From Natrarchaeobaculum aegyptiacum (GTDB taxonomy: Archaea; Halobacteriota; Halobacteria; Halobacteriales; Natrialbaceae), in the NCBI RefSeq assembly GCF_002156705.1, contig NZ_CP019893.1:558001-622000 (forward strand): 64,000 bases of DNA. The letters are read 5' to 3'. Of this stretch, positions 56,219-64,000 are shown in pieces (the stretch's first letter is position 1; each line of letters begins with the position of its first letter). Both the position numbers and the translations under genes were made by a program. The notes beneath the pieces are model-generated. The model did no database searches and was not told the DNA's origin. It saw only the letters and a list, made by a program, of their open reading frames with translations.

Positions 56219-57172
56219 GTGTCACGGTCGATCAACCCCACGCGGTTGCTTGCCGCCCTCTGCGGAATCACCGCCGTCGCCCTCGCCGCAGCCACGCTTC
56301 CCTCACCACTCGAGACCGGCGGCGAGGGTGGCGACCTCGGAACCGGCGACGGCGGCGACGCCGAGCGACGGCCACCCGGGACCGTGCTCGAGCCGGAGGC
56401 CAGCGAGGGGGTCCCGCCGGTACTCGAGTATCTCGCGTACCTGCTGGTCCTGCTTGCCGCGGTCGCGCTCGCGTGGTATCTGATCGTCCACCGTCGAGAG
56501 GTCGTCAAGTGGCTCGCCGTGGGCGCGGTCGTCCTGTTCGTTCTCTTCGTCGTTGGCGAACTCCTGCCGACGATCGCCGAGCCCGACCTCGTTCCGGTCG
56601 AGGAACAGCCACCGGCAGACGACGCCCTTCCCGGCGAGGGAGACGGCGAGCAGACACCGATGCCGGTGAACCCGGTGGTCCTCGTCCTCGCCGCCGTCGC
56701 CGCGGTGTTTCTGATCGCCCTCCTCGCCACTCGAGGCGGGGGTTCGCTCCCGTCGCCACCTGGCCTCCGTGGTGACCGCTCGGCGTCGACCGATTCCGAG
56801 CCAGACGCGGCAGCGATCGCCGACGCCGCGGGGCGAGCGGCCGACCGGATCGAGGATTCGACCGTAGACAACGACGTCTACCGGGCCTGGCAGGAGATGA
56901 CCGAACTGCTGGAGGTCGACCGGCCGGAGGTGACGACGCCACGGCAGTTCGCCGACGCGGCCGTCGACGCCGGGATGGGCCCTGCCGACGTCGAGGAACT
57001 CACCCGCCTGTTCGAGGACGTCCGTTACGGCGAGACCGAGCCGACGGCCGAACTGAACGAGCGTGCGAAGACGGTGTTTCGTCGAATCGAGTCGGAGTAC
57101 GGAGCGCCTGCGGCCACATCCAGCGACGAACGCGCGGCTCGAGACGAGTCATCCGGGGGTGAGACGGCGTGA
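56219..57172 (+). CDS. DUF4129 domain membrane protein
   Basis: 317 residues from a GTG at 56219 (VSRSINPTRLLAALCG). Three helices: an N-terminal LLAALCGITAVALAAATL, LEYLAYLLVLLAAVALAWYL with KWLAVGAVVLFVLFVVGELL, and VVLVLAAVAAVFLIALLA. The C-terminal ~110 residues are a cytoplasmic DUF4129 domain (VYRAWQEMTELLEVDRPEVT, TPRQFADAAVDAGMGPADVE, LTRLFEDVRYGETEPT). Usually linked to transglutaminase/DUF58 gene sets. The stop overlaps the next gene. Confidence 0.85.
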   Translation: MSRSINPTRLLAALCGITAVALAAATLPSPLETGGEGGDLGTGDGGDAERRPPGTVLEPEASEGVPPVLEYLAYLLVLLAAVALAWYLIVHRREVVKWLAVGAVVLFVLFVVGELLPTIAEPDLVPVEEQPPADDALPGEGDGEQTPMPVNPVVLVLAAVAAVFLIALLATRGGGSLPSPPGLRGDRSASTDSEPDAAAIADAAGRAADRIEDSTVDNDVYRAWQEMTELLEVDRPEVTTPRQFADAAVDAGMGPADVEELTRLFEDVRYGETEPTAELNERAKTVFRRIESEYGAPAATSSDERAARDESSGGETA

Positions 57173-59268
57173 ACGCGACGCGTGCGGCCATCGGACTGGG
57201 ATTACTCGCGTTCCTCGCCGGCCTCGCTGTCGCGGCCGGGACTGTCCCGCTCGCGATGGACCGACTCGCGATCGGCGGCGTCGGACTGGCCGTCCTCCTG
57301 GCGGCCCTGATGACGCTCCGTCGCCGCCGAACCGGCCGTCACCTCCGCTCGACACCCAGCCCCGAGCGTCGGTCACCGGTTCCCGTCCCTGCAGTGCAGC
57401 CGCGAGCCGTCCTCGAGGAGTTCGAGCCGGTCACCGACCGGTACGACGTCCTCGGTCGCCACGTCCAGCGTGGGCTCGCCGCGCTCGCCATCGCCGTCTT
57501 CACGCGGATCGACGGCGACTCGACCGACGCCGCGCTCGATCGAATCGAGGACGGAAGCTGGACGGACGATCCGGTCGCTGCGGCGTTCCTTTCGCCGACG
57601 CTCGAGGCCCCCGACCGGAATCTGCGTGCGAAGCTGTCGTCGATCGTCGGTGAATCGCAGTTCATCACGTCGGTTCGGCGCGTCGTCGCGGCGATCGACG
57701 CCGTGGCCGATCGCGACCGACGAGTCGACGGCGACGGCTCGCTCCCAGCCTGTGACTTCTTCGACGGTTCGCGGCGCTTCGAGCCGTGGACCGACACGGG
57801 AGGGCTCGGTTCGGCTCGTGGCTCGAGCCGGTCTCGCGGTCGCCGTGGTTCCGACGACAGCCACCACGAACCGATCCGAACGACCGAAGACGACGCGGAA
57901 CTGGCCGCCGGCGAGGTCGTCTCGACCGGCGGCGTCCGCGGGACCGACTACTGGACGGGGGTCGGCTTCGTCGCGCTGTTCGCCGTCGGCGTCGGTGCGG
58001 CAGCGAGTTCACCACCGGTCTTCCTCGCGGGCGTCGTCGGCATCGGTTTCGCGGGGTTCGCCCGGACGTTCGAGCCGCCGAAACCCGACCTCGAGATCGA
58101 ACGAACCGTCCACGAGGACGAGCTCGAGCCCGGCGACGAGGTCGAGGTCACCCTGCGAGTTACCAACCGGAGCGGTCGGTTCCTCCCCGACGTGCGCCTG
58201 ATCGACGGCGTCCCACCCGGTCTCGCCGTCGTCGAGGGTGCGAGCCGGCTCGGGACCGCGCTCCGCCCGGAAGAGACCGTCACGCTCGAGTACACCGTCG
58301 CCGTCGAGCGCGGCAGTCACGAGTTCGATCCGACTCTCGTGCTCGTCCGCGACTTCGCGCGCTCGCGCCAGCGCGAGTACCTCGTGGGGGCCGAGACGAC
58401 GGTTCACTGTGAACCCCGGTTGCGCCCGCTGCCCCGACGCGTCCCCCTGCGGGCCGTGACGACGCCGTACCCCGGCCGTCTCGAGAGCGTCGAGCCCGGC
58501 TCCGGCACGGCGTTTCACTCCGTCCGCAACTACCGGCCGTCGGACCCGCGCTCGCGGATCGACTGGAAGCGCCGCGCGAAGACCGGCGAACTGGCCACCC
58601 TCGAGTTCCACGAGGAACGACCGGCGCGGGTGCTCCTGCTCGTGGACGCCCGCCGGACGGCCTACTGCGCACCCGATCCCGACGGTCGCCACGCGGTCGA
58701 TCGGTCGGTCGAGGCGGCCGGTCGGTTCGCGGCAACGCTGCTCGAGCGAGGAAACGCCGCCGGGCTCGCCGCGATCGGCCCACTCGAGCGTGACGGAGAG
58801 CAGGCAGAGCCGTGCTGGCTCGCTCCCGCGACCGGCCGCGACCACGAACAGCGACTGCGCGAGGCGCTGGCTCGCCACCCACAGCTGTCGACCGAGCCGC
58901 CGGCGCTCGGGACGCGCTGGCGGTACCAGCTTCTGGCGATCCGCCGACGACTCGACGCACAGACCCAGGTCGTCCTCTGCTCGCCGCTGGTCGACGCCCG
59001 TGCGGCGGCGATCGCGCGACAGCTCGAGAGCCACGGCCATCTCGTGACGGTCGTCAGCCCGGACCCGACGACCGACGGGACCACGAGCGAGGTCGCGGCC
59101 GGACTCCTCCGCCGGCTCCGGATCGTCGACCTCCGCCGGGCTGGCGTCCCGGTCGTCGACTGGTCGGACGAGCAGGGGCTCGAAGAAGTACTCGCGAGTA
59201 CGGGCGCGAGGCAGCGGACGACGTCCGGGGCCGCAATCGGCTCGACGAGTGGAGGTGGCAGTCGGTGA
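57169..59268 (+). CDS. DUF58 domain protein
   Basis: 699 residues starting at a GTG that overlaps the previous stop. Two N-terminal helices, a ~200-residue variable region, two more helices (FVALFAVGVGAAASSPPVFL), a beta-sandwich (VEVTLRVTNRSGRFLPDVRL), then the DUF58 domain with the signature VRNYRPSDPRSRIDWKRRAK and a von Willebrand-A-like end (VLLLVDARRTAY). Such proteins are normally encoded with a MoxR AAA+ ATPase; none is in this operon. Longer than typical DUF58 proteins (~430). Confidence 0.88.
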   Translation: MNATRAAIGLGLLAFLAGLAVAAGTVPLAMDRLAIGGVGLAVLLAALMTLRRRRTGRHLRSTPSPERRSPVPVPAVQPRAVLEEFEPVTDRYDVLGRHVQRGLAALAIAVFTRIDGDSTDAALDRIEDGSWTDDPVAAAFLSPTLEAPDRNLRAKLSSIVGESQFITSVRRVVAAIDAVADRDRRVDGDGSLPACDFFDGSRRFEPWTDTGGLGSARGSSRSRGRRGSDDSHHEPIRTTEDDAELAAGEVVSTGGVRGTDYWTGVGFVALFAVGVGAAASSPPVFLAGVVGIGFAGFARTFEPPKPDLEIERTVHEDELEPGDEVEVTLRVTNRSGRFLPDVRLIDGVPPGLAVVEGASRLGTALRPEETVTLEYTVAVERGSHEFDPTLVLVRDFARSRQREYLVGAETTVHCEPRLRPLPRRVPLRAVTTPYPGRLESVEPGSGTAFHSVRNYRPSDPRSRIDWKRRAKTGELATLEFHEERPARVLLLVDARRTAYCAPDPDGRHAVDRSVEAAGRFAATLLERGNAAGLAAIGPLERDGEQAEPCWLAPATGRDHEQRLREALARHPQLSTEPPALGTRWRYQLLAIRRRLDAQTQVVLCSPLVDARAAAIARQLESHGHLVTVVSPDPTTDGTTSEVAAGLLRRLRIVDLRRAGVPVVDWSDEQGLEEVLASTGARQRTTSGAAIGSTSGGGSR

Positions 59269-59888
59269 CGGGACCGCGACCCGACCTCGGGATCGGCCTC
59301 GAGCGTGGAGCAGGCGACCGAAGTGAAAGCGAGCGTGAATCGGCGACAGACACCGACGCAGGATCTGCCCGCGACGTGGGCCAGTCGATCACCCGCGAAC
59401 CGGCCGTCGCCTCGAGCGTCGCCGCCGTCGGCCTCTCTATCGTCGCTGCCGCGCTTGCCGGCGTCGGCTCGCCGGTGGGCCTCCTCGTCGGACTCGCGGG
59501 GATCGTCCTTCTCGCGGTCGCGCTCGTTCGCAACTCGAGACGGCTCGTCGACGTCGCCGGCCTCGTGTGCTTCGTCGGCGTCGTCGCGGGCGGACTCGAG
59601 GCCACGGCAGTCGAACCGTCGCTCCTCGCCACGCTCGCCGTCGTCCTCGCCTGGGACCGCGCCCACGGCGCGATCGACGTCGGAACGCAACTCGGGCGGG
59701 AAGCCCCGACGCGTCGGCTCGAGGCCGTCTCGTTCGCCTCGAGTCTGTTCGTGGGGGTGTTCGCTGGAACGCTCGGGTACGCAGTGTATTTGATCGGTGG
59801 GACGGGCCAGCCGGTCGCCGCCGTGGTGCTGTTCGTGATCGCCGCGGCGCTGGTGACGCTGGGACTCGGGAGCGACGGCAGATGGTGA
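59265..59888 (+). CDS. membrane protein of the DUF58 operon (DUF7519-like)
   Basis: 207 residues from a GTG overlapping the DUF58 stop. About 45 polar residues, then six helices, e.g. VGLSIVAAALAGVGSPVGLL, VGLAGIVLLAVALV, LLATLAVVLAW, AVVLFVIAAALVTLGLG. The central loop RAHGAIDVGTQLGREAPTRR is the conserved-looking part. Family assignment is tentative. Third and last gene of the operon. Confidence 0.75.
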   Translation: MTGPRPDLGIGLERGAGDRSESERESATDTDAGSARDVGQSITREPAVASSVAAVGLSIVAAALAGVGSPVGLLVGLAGIVLLAVALVRNSRRLVDVAGLVCFVGVVAGGLEATAVEPSLLATLAVVLAWDRAHGAIDVGTQLGREAPTRRLEAVSFASSLFVGVFAGTLGYAVYLIGGTGQPVAAVVLFVIAAALVTLGLGSDGRW

Positions 59889-59926
59889 GACGGAAGCGAA
59901 AAACGGTGGAGGATCGTCGCGGTCGA

Positions 59927-60013
59927 CTCATACGGTTTCCTGTACGTCAGTTCCGGCGCACCCGCGATCCGTGCGGCTGTTGTGCCGGTAAATCGGTACA
60001 GGAAACCGTATCA
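59927..60013. repeat. convergent-gap palindrome, copy B
   Basis: TCATACGGTTTCCTGTAC (59928-59945) is the near-perfect reverse complement of GTACAGGAAACCGTATCA (59996-60013). Inner parts TTCCGGCGCA and TGTGCCGG also pair. It occupies the gap between two convergent genes and supplies the TGA of moaA at 60011-60013, exactly as copy A does for the gene at 28571. Confidence 0.75.
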
Positions 60014-61072
60014 GGCTTCGGCCTGCGTCTCGAGGTACTTCTCGTTCAGTTCCCACTCGCCGTCGTCGGATCTGACCATGTACTCGCCGTAGAAGGGGAC
60101 GCGGTCGGCGACGACCTCGCGGTAGGCCTCGCGAATCTCCGGTCTGGTCATCTCACCCATCGGTTTCAGGTCGTCGTTGCGATTGAGACAGCCCTTGAGG
60201 TAGCCGTCGTGGGTGACGCGCACGCGATGGCAGTTCGCACAGAACGTCGGGTTCTCGACGGGGTCGACGATCTCGACCATCCCGACGTTCGGATCGTCGG
60301 CGATCGCGTCCACGCCGTCGCACTCCTCGTCTCCCTCGAGAGCGATGTCGGCGTCGTCGCTCGCGATCCAGTAGCGCCGTCGATCGTGCATCTCGCGGTG
60401 TTCGACCCCGACGGCCTGCTCGGCGAGCCACTCGTGGACGCGCTCGATCTCGACGTTCCACTCCGGCTTGCCCGTCAGCTCCGGCATGTACTGGATCAAC
60501 TGGAGCTGTAGCCCCTCGTTCTCGGCGACGTGGTCGACCATCTCCGGGACGTAGCCGGCGGTGTGCTGGAAGACGACCATGTTGAGCTTGACCGGATCGA
60601 GGCCCGCCTCGAGCGCCGCGTCGACGCCCTCGAGCACGCGGTCGTAGGCCCCGCTCTGGGTGACCGCAGCGAACTGCTCGCGGTCGAGGGCGTCCTGTGA
60701 GACGTTCACGCGCTCGAGACCGGCGTCGACGAGGTCGCCAGCGCGTCCGGGGAGGAAGGTGCCGTTGGTCGTCATCGAGATTTCCATCGAGTCGGGCGTC
60801 CGCGCGATGATCTCCTCTAAGTCCTGGCGCAGCATCGGTTCGCCGCCGGTGAACTTGACCGCCTCGACGTCGAATTCGGCGGCGACCTCGAGGAAGCGAA
60901 CGACGTCGTCGGTCGACATCTCGTCGTCCTGTGGATCCATCGGGCCGCGGGTGTCCCCGAGTCCTTCGTTGTGGCAGTAGACGCAATCGAAGTTACACCG
61001 ATCGGTGAGAGAGACCCGGACCCCCCTGACCTCGCGCCCGAAGTCGTCCGTGAGCATATCACCGGGTTGCAT
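60011..61072 (-). CDS. moaA: GTP 3',8-cyclase MoaA
   Basis: Radical SAM enzyme of molybdenum cofactor synthesis; converts GTP to 3',8-cyclo-7,8-dihydro-GTP. 353 residues. N-terminal [4Fe-4S] motif [23 protein letters not shown], and the second cluster motif [14 protein letters not shown]...GC. The usual C-terminal Gly-Gly is not present; the protein ends ETQAEA, as in other haloarchaeal versions (from general familiarity, not checked). No other moa gene is nearby. Confidence 0.95.
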   Translation of the reverse strand: MQPGDMLTDDFGREVRGVRVSLTDRCNFDCVYCHNEGLGDTRGPMDPQDDEMSTDDVVRFLEVAAEFDVEAVKFTGGEPMLRQDLEEIIARTPDSMEISMTTNGTFLPGRAGDLVDAGLERVNVSQDALDREQFAAVTQSGAYDRVLEGVDAALEAGLDPVKLNMVVFQHTAGYVPEMVDHVAENEGLQLQLIQYMPELTGKPEWNVEIERVHEWLAEQAVGVEHREMHDRRRYWIASDDADIALEGDEECDGVDAIADDPNVGMVEIVDPVENPTFCANCHRVRVTHDGYLKGCLNRNDDLKPMGEMTRPEIREAYREVVADRVPFYGEYMVRSDDGEWELNEKYLETQAEA

Positions 61073-61251
61073 TCGGATCCGCTTAAGCGCGCTGGATATC
61101 TCACCGACACGTAATGCATTTCGGTTACGGAACGTGTGGCCGCACGTGTGGCCACCGTCCAGATCGGTCGGTTCCGAGACAGTTTACGTCACCTCCGCCG
61201 GACATGTCGATACTGTAACCATATGTGCGGCGGCTCGCAACGTTTTGCGCG

Positions 61252-61632
61252 ATGGCACGCTCACGTGCGATCCTGATGGCGAAGTGGGGGCCGCACCTGA
61301 CCCTGTTTCTGATCGTCGGCTACGTCTTTCTCTGGGCCGGCGTGGGTCTCGTCTTCGGCGACCCCCTCACCGTAAACCAGCGTATGAGGCTTTTCGGTCT
61401 CCTCGTGGTCTGTCTCGCGATCACCGTCTTTTATCAGTCGTGGGTCATGATCCTGCTCCCGGGGCGAACTCTCGAGCACGGCATCGCGCCCCCGGTGCCG
61501 ATCAAACGCTATTACCTCCGATCGCTGGTGACTCCTTCGAGCCGGCTGGGGTCCCGGCTGATCGGTCTTCTCCACCTCTGGAACGGACTCACGTCGTTCT
61601 GGTTCGCGCTCTTTCTTCTGGCCAGTTACTGA
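61252..61632 (+). CDS. membrane protein of unknown function
   Basis: 126 residues from the ATG at 61252; AACCATATG about 30 nt upstream could be the TATA element. Three helices (PHLTLFLIVGYVFLWAGVGL, RLFGLLVVCLAITVFYQSWV, IGLLHLWNGLTSFWFALFLL) with a conserved-looking PPVPIKRYYLRSLVTPSS loop. No family recognised. Confidence 0.65.
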   Translation: MARSRAILMAKWGPHLTLFLIVGYVFLWAGVGLVFGDPLTVNQRMRLFGLLVVCLAITVFYQSWVMILLPGRTLEHGIAPPVPIKRYYLRSLVTPSSRLGSRLIGLLHLWNGLTSFWFALFLLASY

Positions 61633-61742
61633 TCGCGATCGCCACCGGAAGCCCGACCGTTGCTGCTGTCGGCGACGGTGTCGACACCCTGCCGGAATCG
61701 GTCGGGGGAACACATACCACCTCGAGTCATGAACGGGACCGT

Positions 61743-61967
61743 ATGGACGAAGACATGCTCGCCGACCAGCGCCGACTCGTCGACCTGATCGAATCCGAAG
61801 GCTGGGACGTCACCGACCTCGAGATTTCGGCCTACGACAGCCCGTGGTCCGACGAGGACGACCCGGAGGCGACGATCACGATCACCGCTCGCAAACCCTA
61901 CGACGCGCACGACGAGGACGGGCTCGACGAAGACGAAGACGACGAGAACCCGTTCCGCCTGAAGTAG
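61743..61967 (+). CDS. small acidic hypothetical protein
   Basis: 74 residues: MDEDMLADQRRLVDLIESEG, WDVTDLEISAYDSPWSDEDD, PEATITITARKPYD and a strongly acidic tail. Compact alpha/beta look. Conserved-type haloarchaeal small protein without recognised function. It is convergent with the histidine kinase gene. Confidence 0.65.
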   Translation: MDEDMLADQRRLVDLIESEGWDVTDLEISAYDSPWSDEDDPEATITITARKPYDAHDEDGLDEDEDDENPFRLK

Positions 61968-62001
61968 CTGGGCGTTCGACGTTCGAGGAGTCTGCCGTGC
62001 C

Positions 62002-64000
62002 TTAGCGAACCGTCGCAGGGTCGGCGACCGGTAGCTCGACGACGAACACCGCCCCGCGTGGCTCGTTGTCCTCGACCCGGACCTCGCCGTCGTACCGATC
62101 GATGAGCGTCTGGACCAGATAGAGCCCGAGGCCGGTTCCAGCACTCTCGAGCCCTTTCTCACCTCGGCCGAAGATCGCTGCTTTCTGGTCGTCGGGGACG
62201 CCGGGCCCGTTGTCAGCGACCTCGATGGTGACCGTGTCCGGATCGTCGGCAGCGGAGTGCTCGTCCGCCGAGACTGCCACCCTCACCTCGGGCACGGGCG
62301 CGTCGTTGTGCTGGATCGCGTTCGAGAGCAAGTTCCGGAAGACCGCATCGAGCATCTGGTCACCGACGACGCTCGTCTCCGGGAGCGGCCCCTCGACGAC
62401 GACGCTGGCTTCCGGATGTGCGGACCGAATCTCTTCGAGTTGGCCCTCGAGAGCTCGATCGACCCGGACGCACGTCCCGTCGACGTCGGTCTGTAACATG
62501 ACTTCCGCCAGGTCGCGGGCGGTCTTCGTGAGTTCGACCGCGTTCTGGACGCTCTCGTCGACTACCTCGAGTCGGTCGCTGCCCGCCTCGTCGACGTGGT
62601 CCTCGAGGGCGTCGGCGTACGCCTGGATCAGTTGCAGGTCGTTGCGGATGTCGTGGCGAACGACCTCGTTCAGCAGTTTCAGGTTGTCCCGCTGGGACTC
62701 GAGACGGCGCTCGGAGGCGACCCGTTCGGTGATGTCGATGTTACTCTCTGCGATTTTCGTCACGGTTCCGTCTTCGTCGGTCATCGGTGCCGCGTGGACC
62801 CGGTAGTGTCGTCGATCACCGTCCTCGTCGTAGTGGACGTGCTCGACGGCTGCCGGTTCACCCGTTGCCGTCACGTCTGCGATCGGGCAGGGAACGGCGT
62901 CGTCGCCTTCGTCACACGGCCGATCACGACGATGGGTCACCTCGTAGCAGGCGTCACCTGGGTCGACGTCGGCCCGCGAGTTCATCCACTCGACGGTGTA
63001 GTCCTCGACGTCGAGGACGTAGAAGGGATACGGCAGGCTCTCGATCGCCTCGGCGAAGAACGACCGCTCGGCCTCGAGTCGTCGTTCGACCGCCCGGCGG
63101 TCGGTGACGTCGATGCCGACGCCGACTACTCGTGTCGGCTCGCCCGCGTCGTCGGTGTGGACCGTCGCTCGAGCCAGCACCCAGAGCGACTCGTCGTCGT
63201 CTCGTTGTAGCCGAAACTCGTGTTCGAATCCGTCCGCCGTCTCGAGTGCCTCGCAGACGACTTCCTCGGTGAGATCGCGGTCGTCCGGGTGAATCCGTTC
63301 GACGAACGCCTCGTCGGTCCCCTCGAACGAGCCAGGCTCGAGTCCGAGCAGTTCCTCCATCGATTCGTCCCAGACGACCCGATCGGTCTCGAGGTTCCAC
63401 TCCCAGACGCCGGCGTCGGCGGCCTCGAGCGCGAGTGAGAGTCGCCGTTCGGTCTCCTCGAGAGCCCGCGTTCGACGATGTCGTTCGGTCACGTCGACGA
63501 GGTAGCCCAGCCGGTGGCTGATCTCGCCGTCGACGCGACGGTTGGTCGTGAAGTCGAGCACCCATTTTACCTCACCGTCGGCGGTGACGACCCGGTACGG
63601 CTCGTGGCGAAAGCGGTCGGTGTCGGGATCGCTGTTGGCCTCGACCTCCGCCCAGACGCGGTCACGGTCGTCCTCGTGGATCACGTCGGCGAACGAGCGC
63701 TCGCCAGAGCGAAACGACTCCGGGTCGTAGCCGAAGACCGACGCGACGTTGTCCGAGACGAACTCGACCGGCCAGCCCGGCTCCTCTCGCCAGCGAAAGA
63801 CGACTGCCGGCCCCTGCTCGAACGCCGCCCGCTCCTCCGCGAGCGTCCGCTCGAGTCGCTCCCGGTCACGGACGTCGCTCGCGATTCCGACGAGGGCCGT
63901 AATCCGATCATCCCCGACGACCGGGCGGATCGTCGTCGGCCACGGGAGCGTCTCCTCACCTCCTTCGAGTCCGGGTTCGTACTCGACGGGCTCGCGTCGC
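62002..64000 (-). CDS. PAS-domain sensor histidine kinase, N-terminus beyond the window
   Basis: At least 665 residues; the frame stays open to the right edge, so the start is not visible. A first PAS-like domain ends near 63600-63800 (PVEFVSDNVASVFGYD), then PAS domains at about 63459-63085 and 63070-62712. The phospho-acceptor His is in LNEVVRHDIRNDLQLIQ (codon near 62653). The ATPase domain has NLLSNAIQHND, DNGPGVPDDQK and GTGLGLYLVQ. No membrane helix is seen in the visible part. The cognate response regulator is not in the window. Confidence 0.95.
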   Translation of the reverse strand, partial: RREPVEYEPGLEGGEETLPWPTTIRPVVGDDRITALVGIASDVRDRERLERTLAEERAAFEQGPAVVFRWREEPGWPVEFVSDNVASVFGYDPESFRSGERSFADVIHEDDRDRVWAEVEANSDPDTDRFRHEPYRVVTADGEVKWVLDFTTNRRVDGEISHRLGYLVDVTERHRRTRALEETERRLSLALEAADAGVWEWNLETDRVVWDESMEELLGLEPGSFEGTDEAFVERIHPDDRDLTEEVVCEALETADGFEHEFRLQRDDDESLWVLARATVHTDDAGEPTRVVGVGIDVTDRRAVERRLEAERSFFAEAIESLPYPFYVLDVEDYTVEWMNSRADVDPGDACYEVTHRRDRPCDEGDDAVPCPIADVTATGEPAAVEHVHYDEDGDRRHYRVHAAPMTDEDGTVTKIAESNIDITERVASERRLESQRDNLKLLNEVVRHDIRNDLQLIQAYADALEDHVDEAGSDRLEVVDESVQNAVELTKTARDLAEVMLQTDVDGTCVRVDRALEGQLEEIRSAHPEASVVVEGPLPETSVVGDQMLDAVFRNLLSNAIQHNDAPVPEVRVAVSADEHSAADDPDTVTIEVADNGPGVPDDQKAAIFGRGEKGLESAGTGLGLYLVQTLIDRYDGEVRVEDNEPRGAVFVVELPVADPATVR

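Overview
This window comes from a haloarchaeon (class Halobacteria, most likely a Natrialbaceae-type genus; the genus is inference). The reasons are GC-rich DNA, very acidic proteins, archaeal basal transcription factors (TFB, TFE), archaeal RNA polymerase subunits (RpoD, RpoN, RpoK), archaeal/eukaryal-type ribosomal proteins (L18e among them), a BAT-type PAS/GAF/HTH regulator, TnpB-only IS1341-type elements, and many genes whose start codon lies about 25-35 nt after a TATA-like box, as expected for leaderless transcripts.

Layout. 1-7229 is a plus-strand urease operon, ureB(partial)-ureC-ureC-ureA-ureG-ureD-ureE-ureF, with overlapping or nearly overlapping genes and an unusual tandem pair of complete catalytic-subunit genes. 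7257-20992 carries TFB, a winged-helix regulator with a repeat-bearing promoter, an aldo/keto reductase, a TAT-exported penicillin-acylase-family hydrolase, a three-gene ABC-2 exporter whose first permease is fused to a PrsW-like membrane-protease domain, GNAT and HxlR genes, a Trm56-type tRNA methylase and several small membrane proteins. 21036-22502 is a solo TnpB element. 22651-30592 holds MBL hydrolases, the TFE/DUF2110 pair, a lipoprotein, a CheW protein, a protein with class I terpene-synthase motifs, a GNAT/zinc-ribbon protein and an aspartoacylase-family gene. 30729-34275 is sdhCDBA. 34428-36236 holds small membrane proteins, a small winged-helix gene with a multi-half-site promoter, and an HD hydrolase.

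The main mobile locus is 36294 to about 39105: a second TnpB element whose right-end hairpin has been split by a complete 1387-bp ISH3-like insertion sequence (13-bp perfect terminal inverted repeats, TAAA target duplication). Beyond it, 39123-46150 has an LLM oxidoreductase, a GlcD-type FAD oxidoreductase and a lower-GC stretch with DUF7344-like regulators and a 982-residue BAT-family sensor/regulator. 46150-49403 has a ThDP enzyme, a divergent UbiA prenyltransferase and small membrane proteins. 49641-56033 is the conserved minus-strand information-processing cluster: tRNA-Ser, S13, S4, S11, RpoD, tRNA-Leu, L18e, L13, S9, RpoN, RpoK, enolase, S2. 56219-59888 is a DUF4129-DUF58-membrane protein operon. 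60011-64000 holds MoaA, two small proteins and a PAS histidine kinase that runs off the right edge.

The most notable signals are the tandem ureC genes with nearly identical internal blocks, the terpene-synthase-like protein at 26620-27639, the IS inside the TnpB RNA/right-end hairpin, a palindromic repeat present in two convergent intergenic gaps whose arm also supplies the stop codon of the minus-strand gene (with a half copy at a third gene), and a cluster of TTTCGACGAT half-sites around the TATA box of a small winged-helix gene. I saw no CRISPR array, no rRNA and no prophage.
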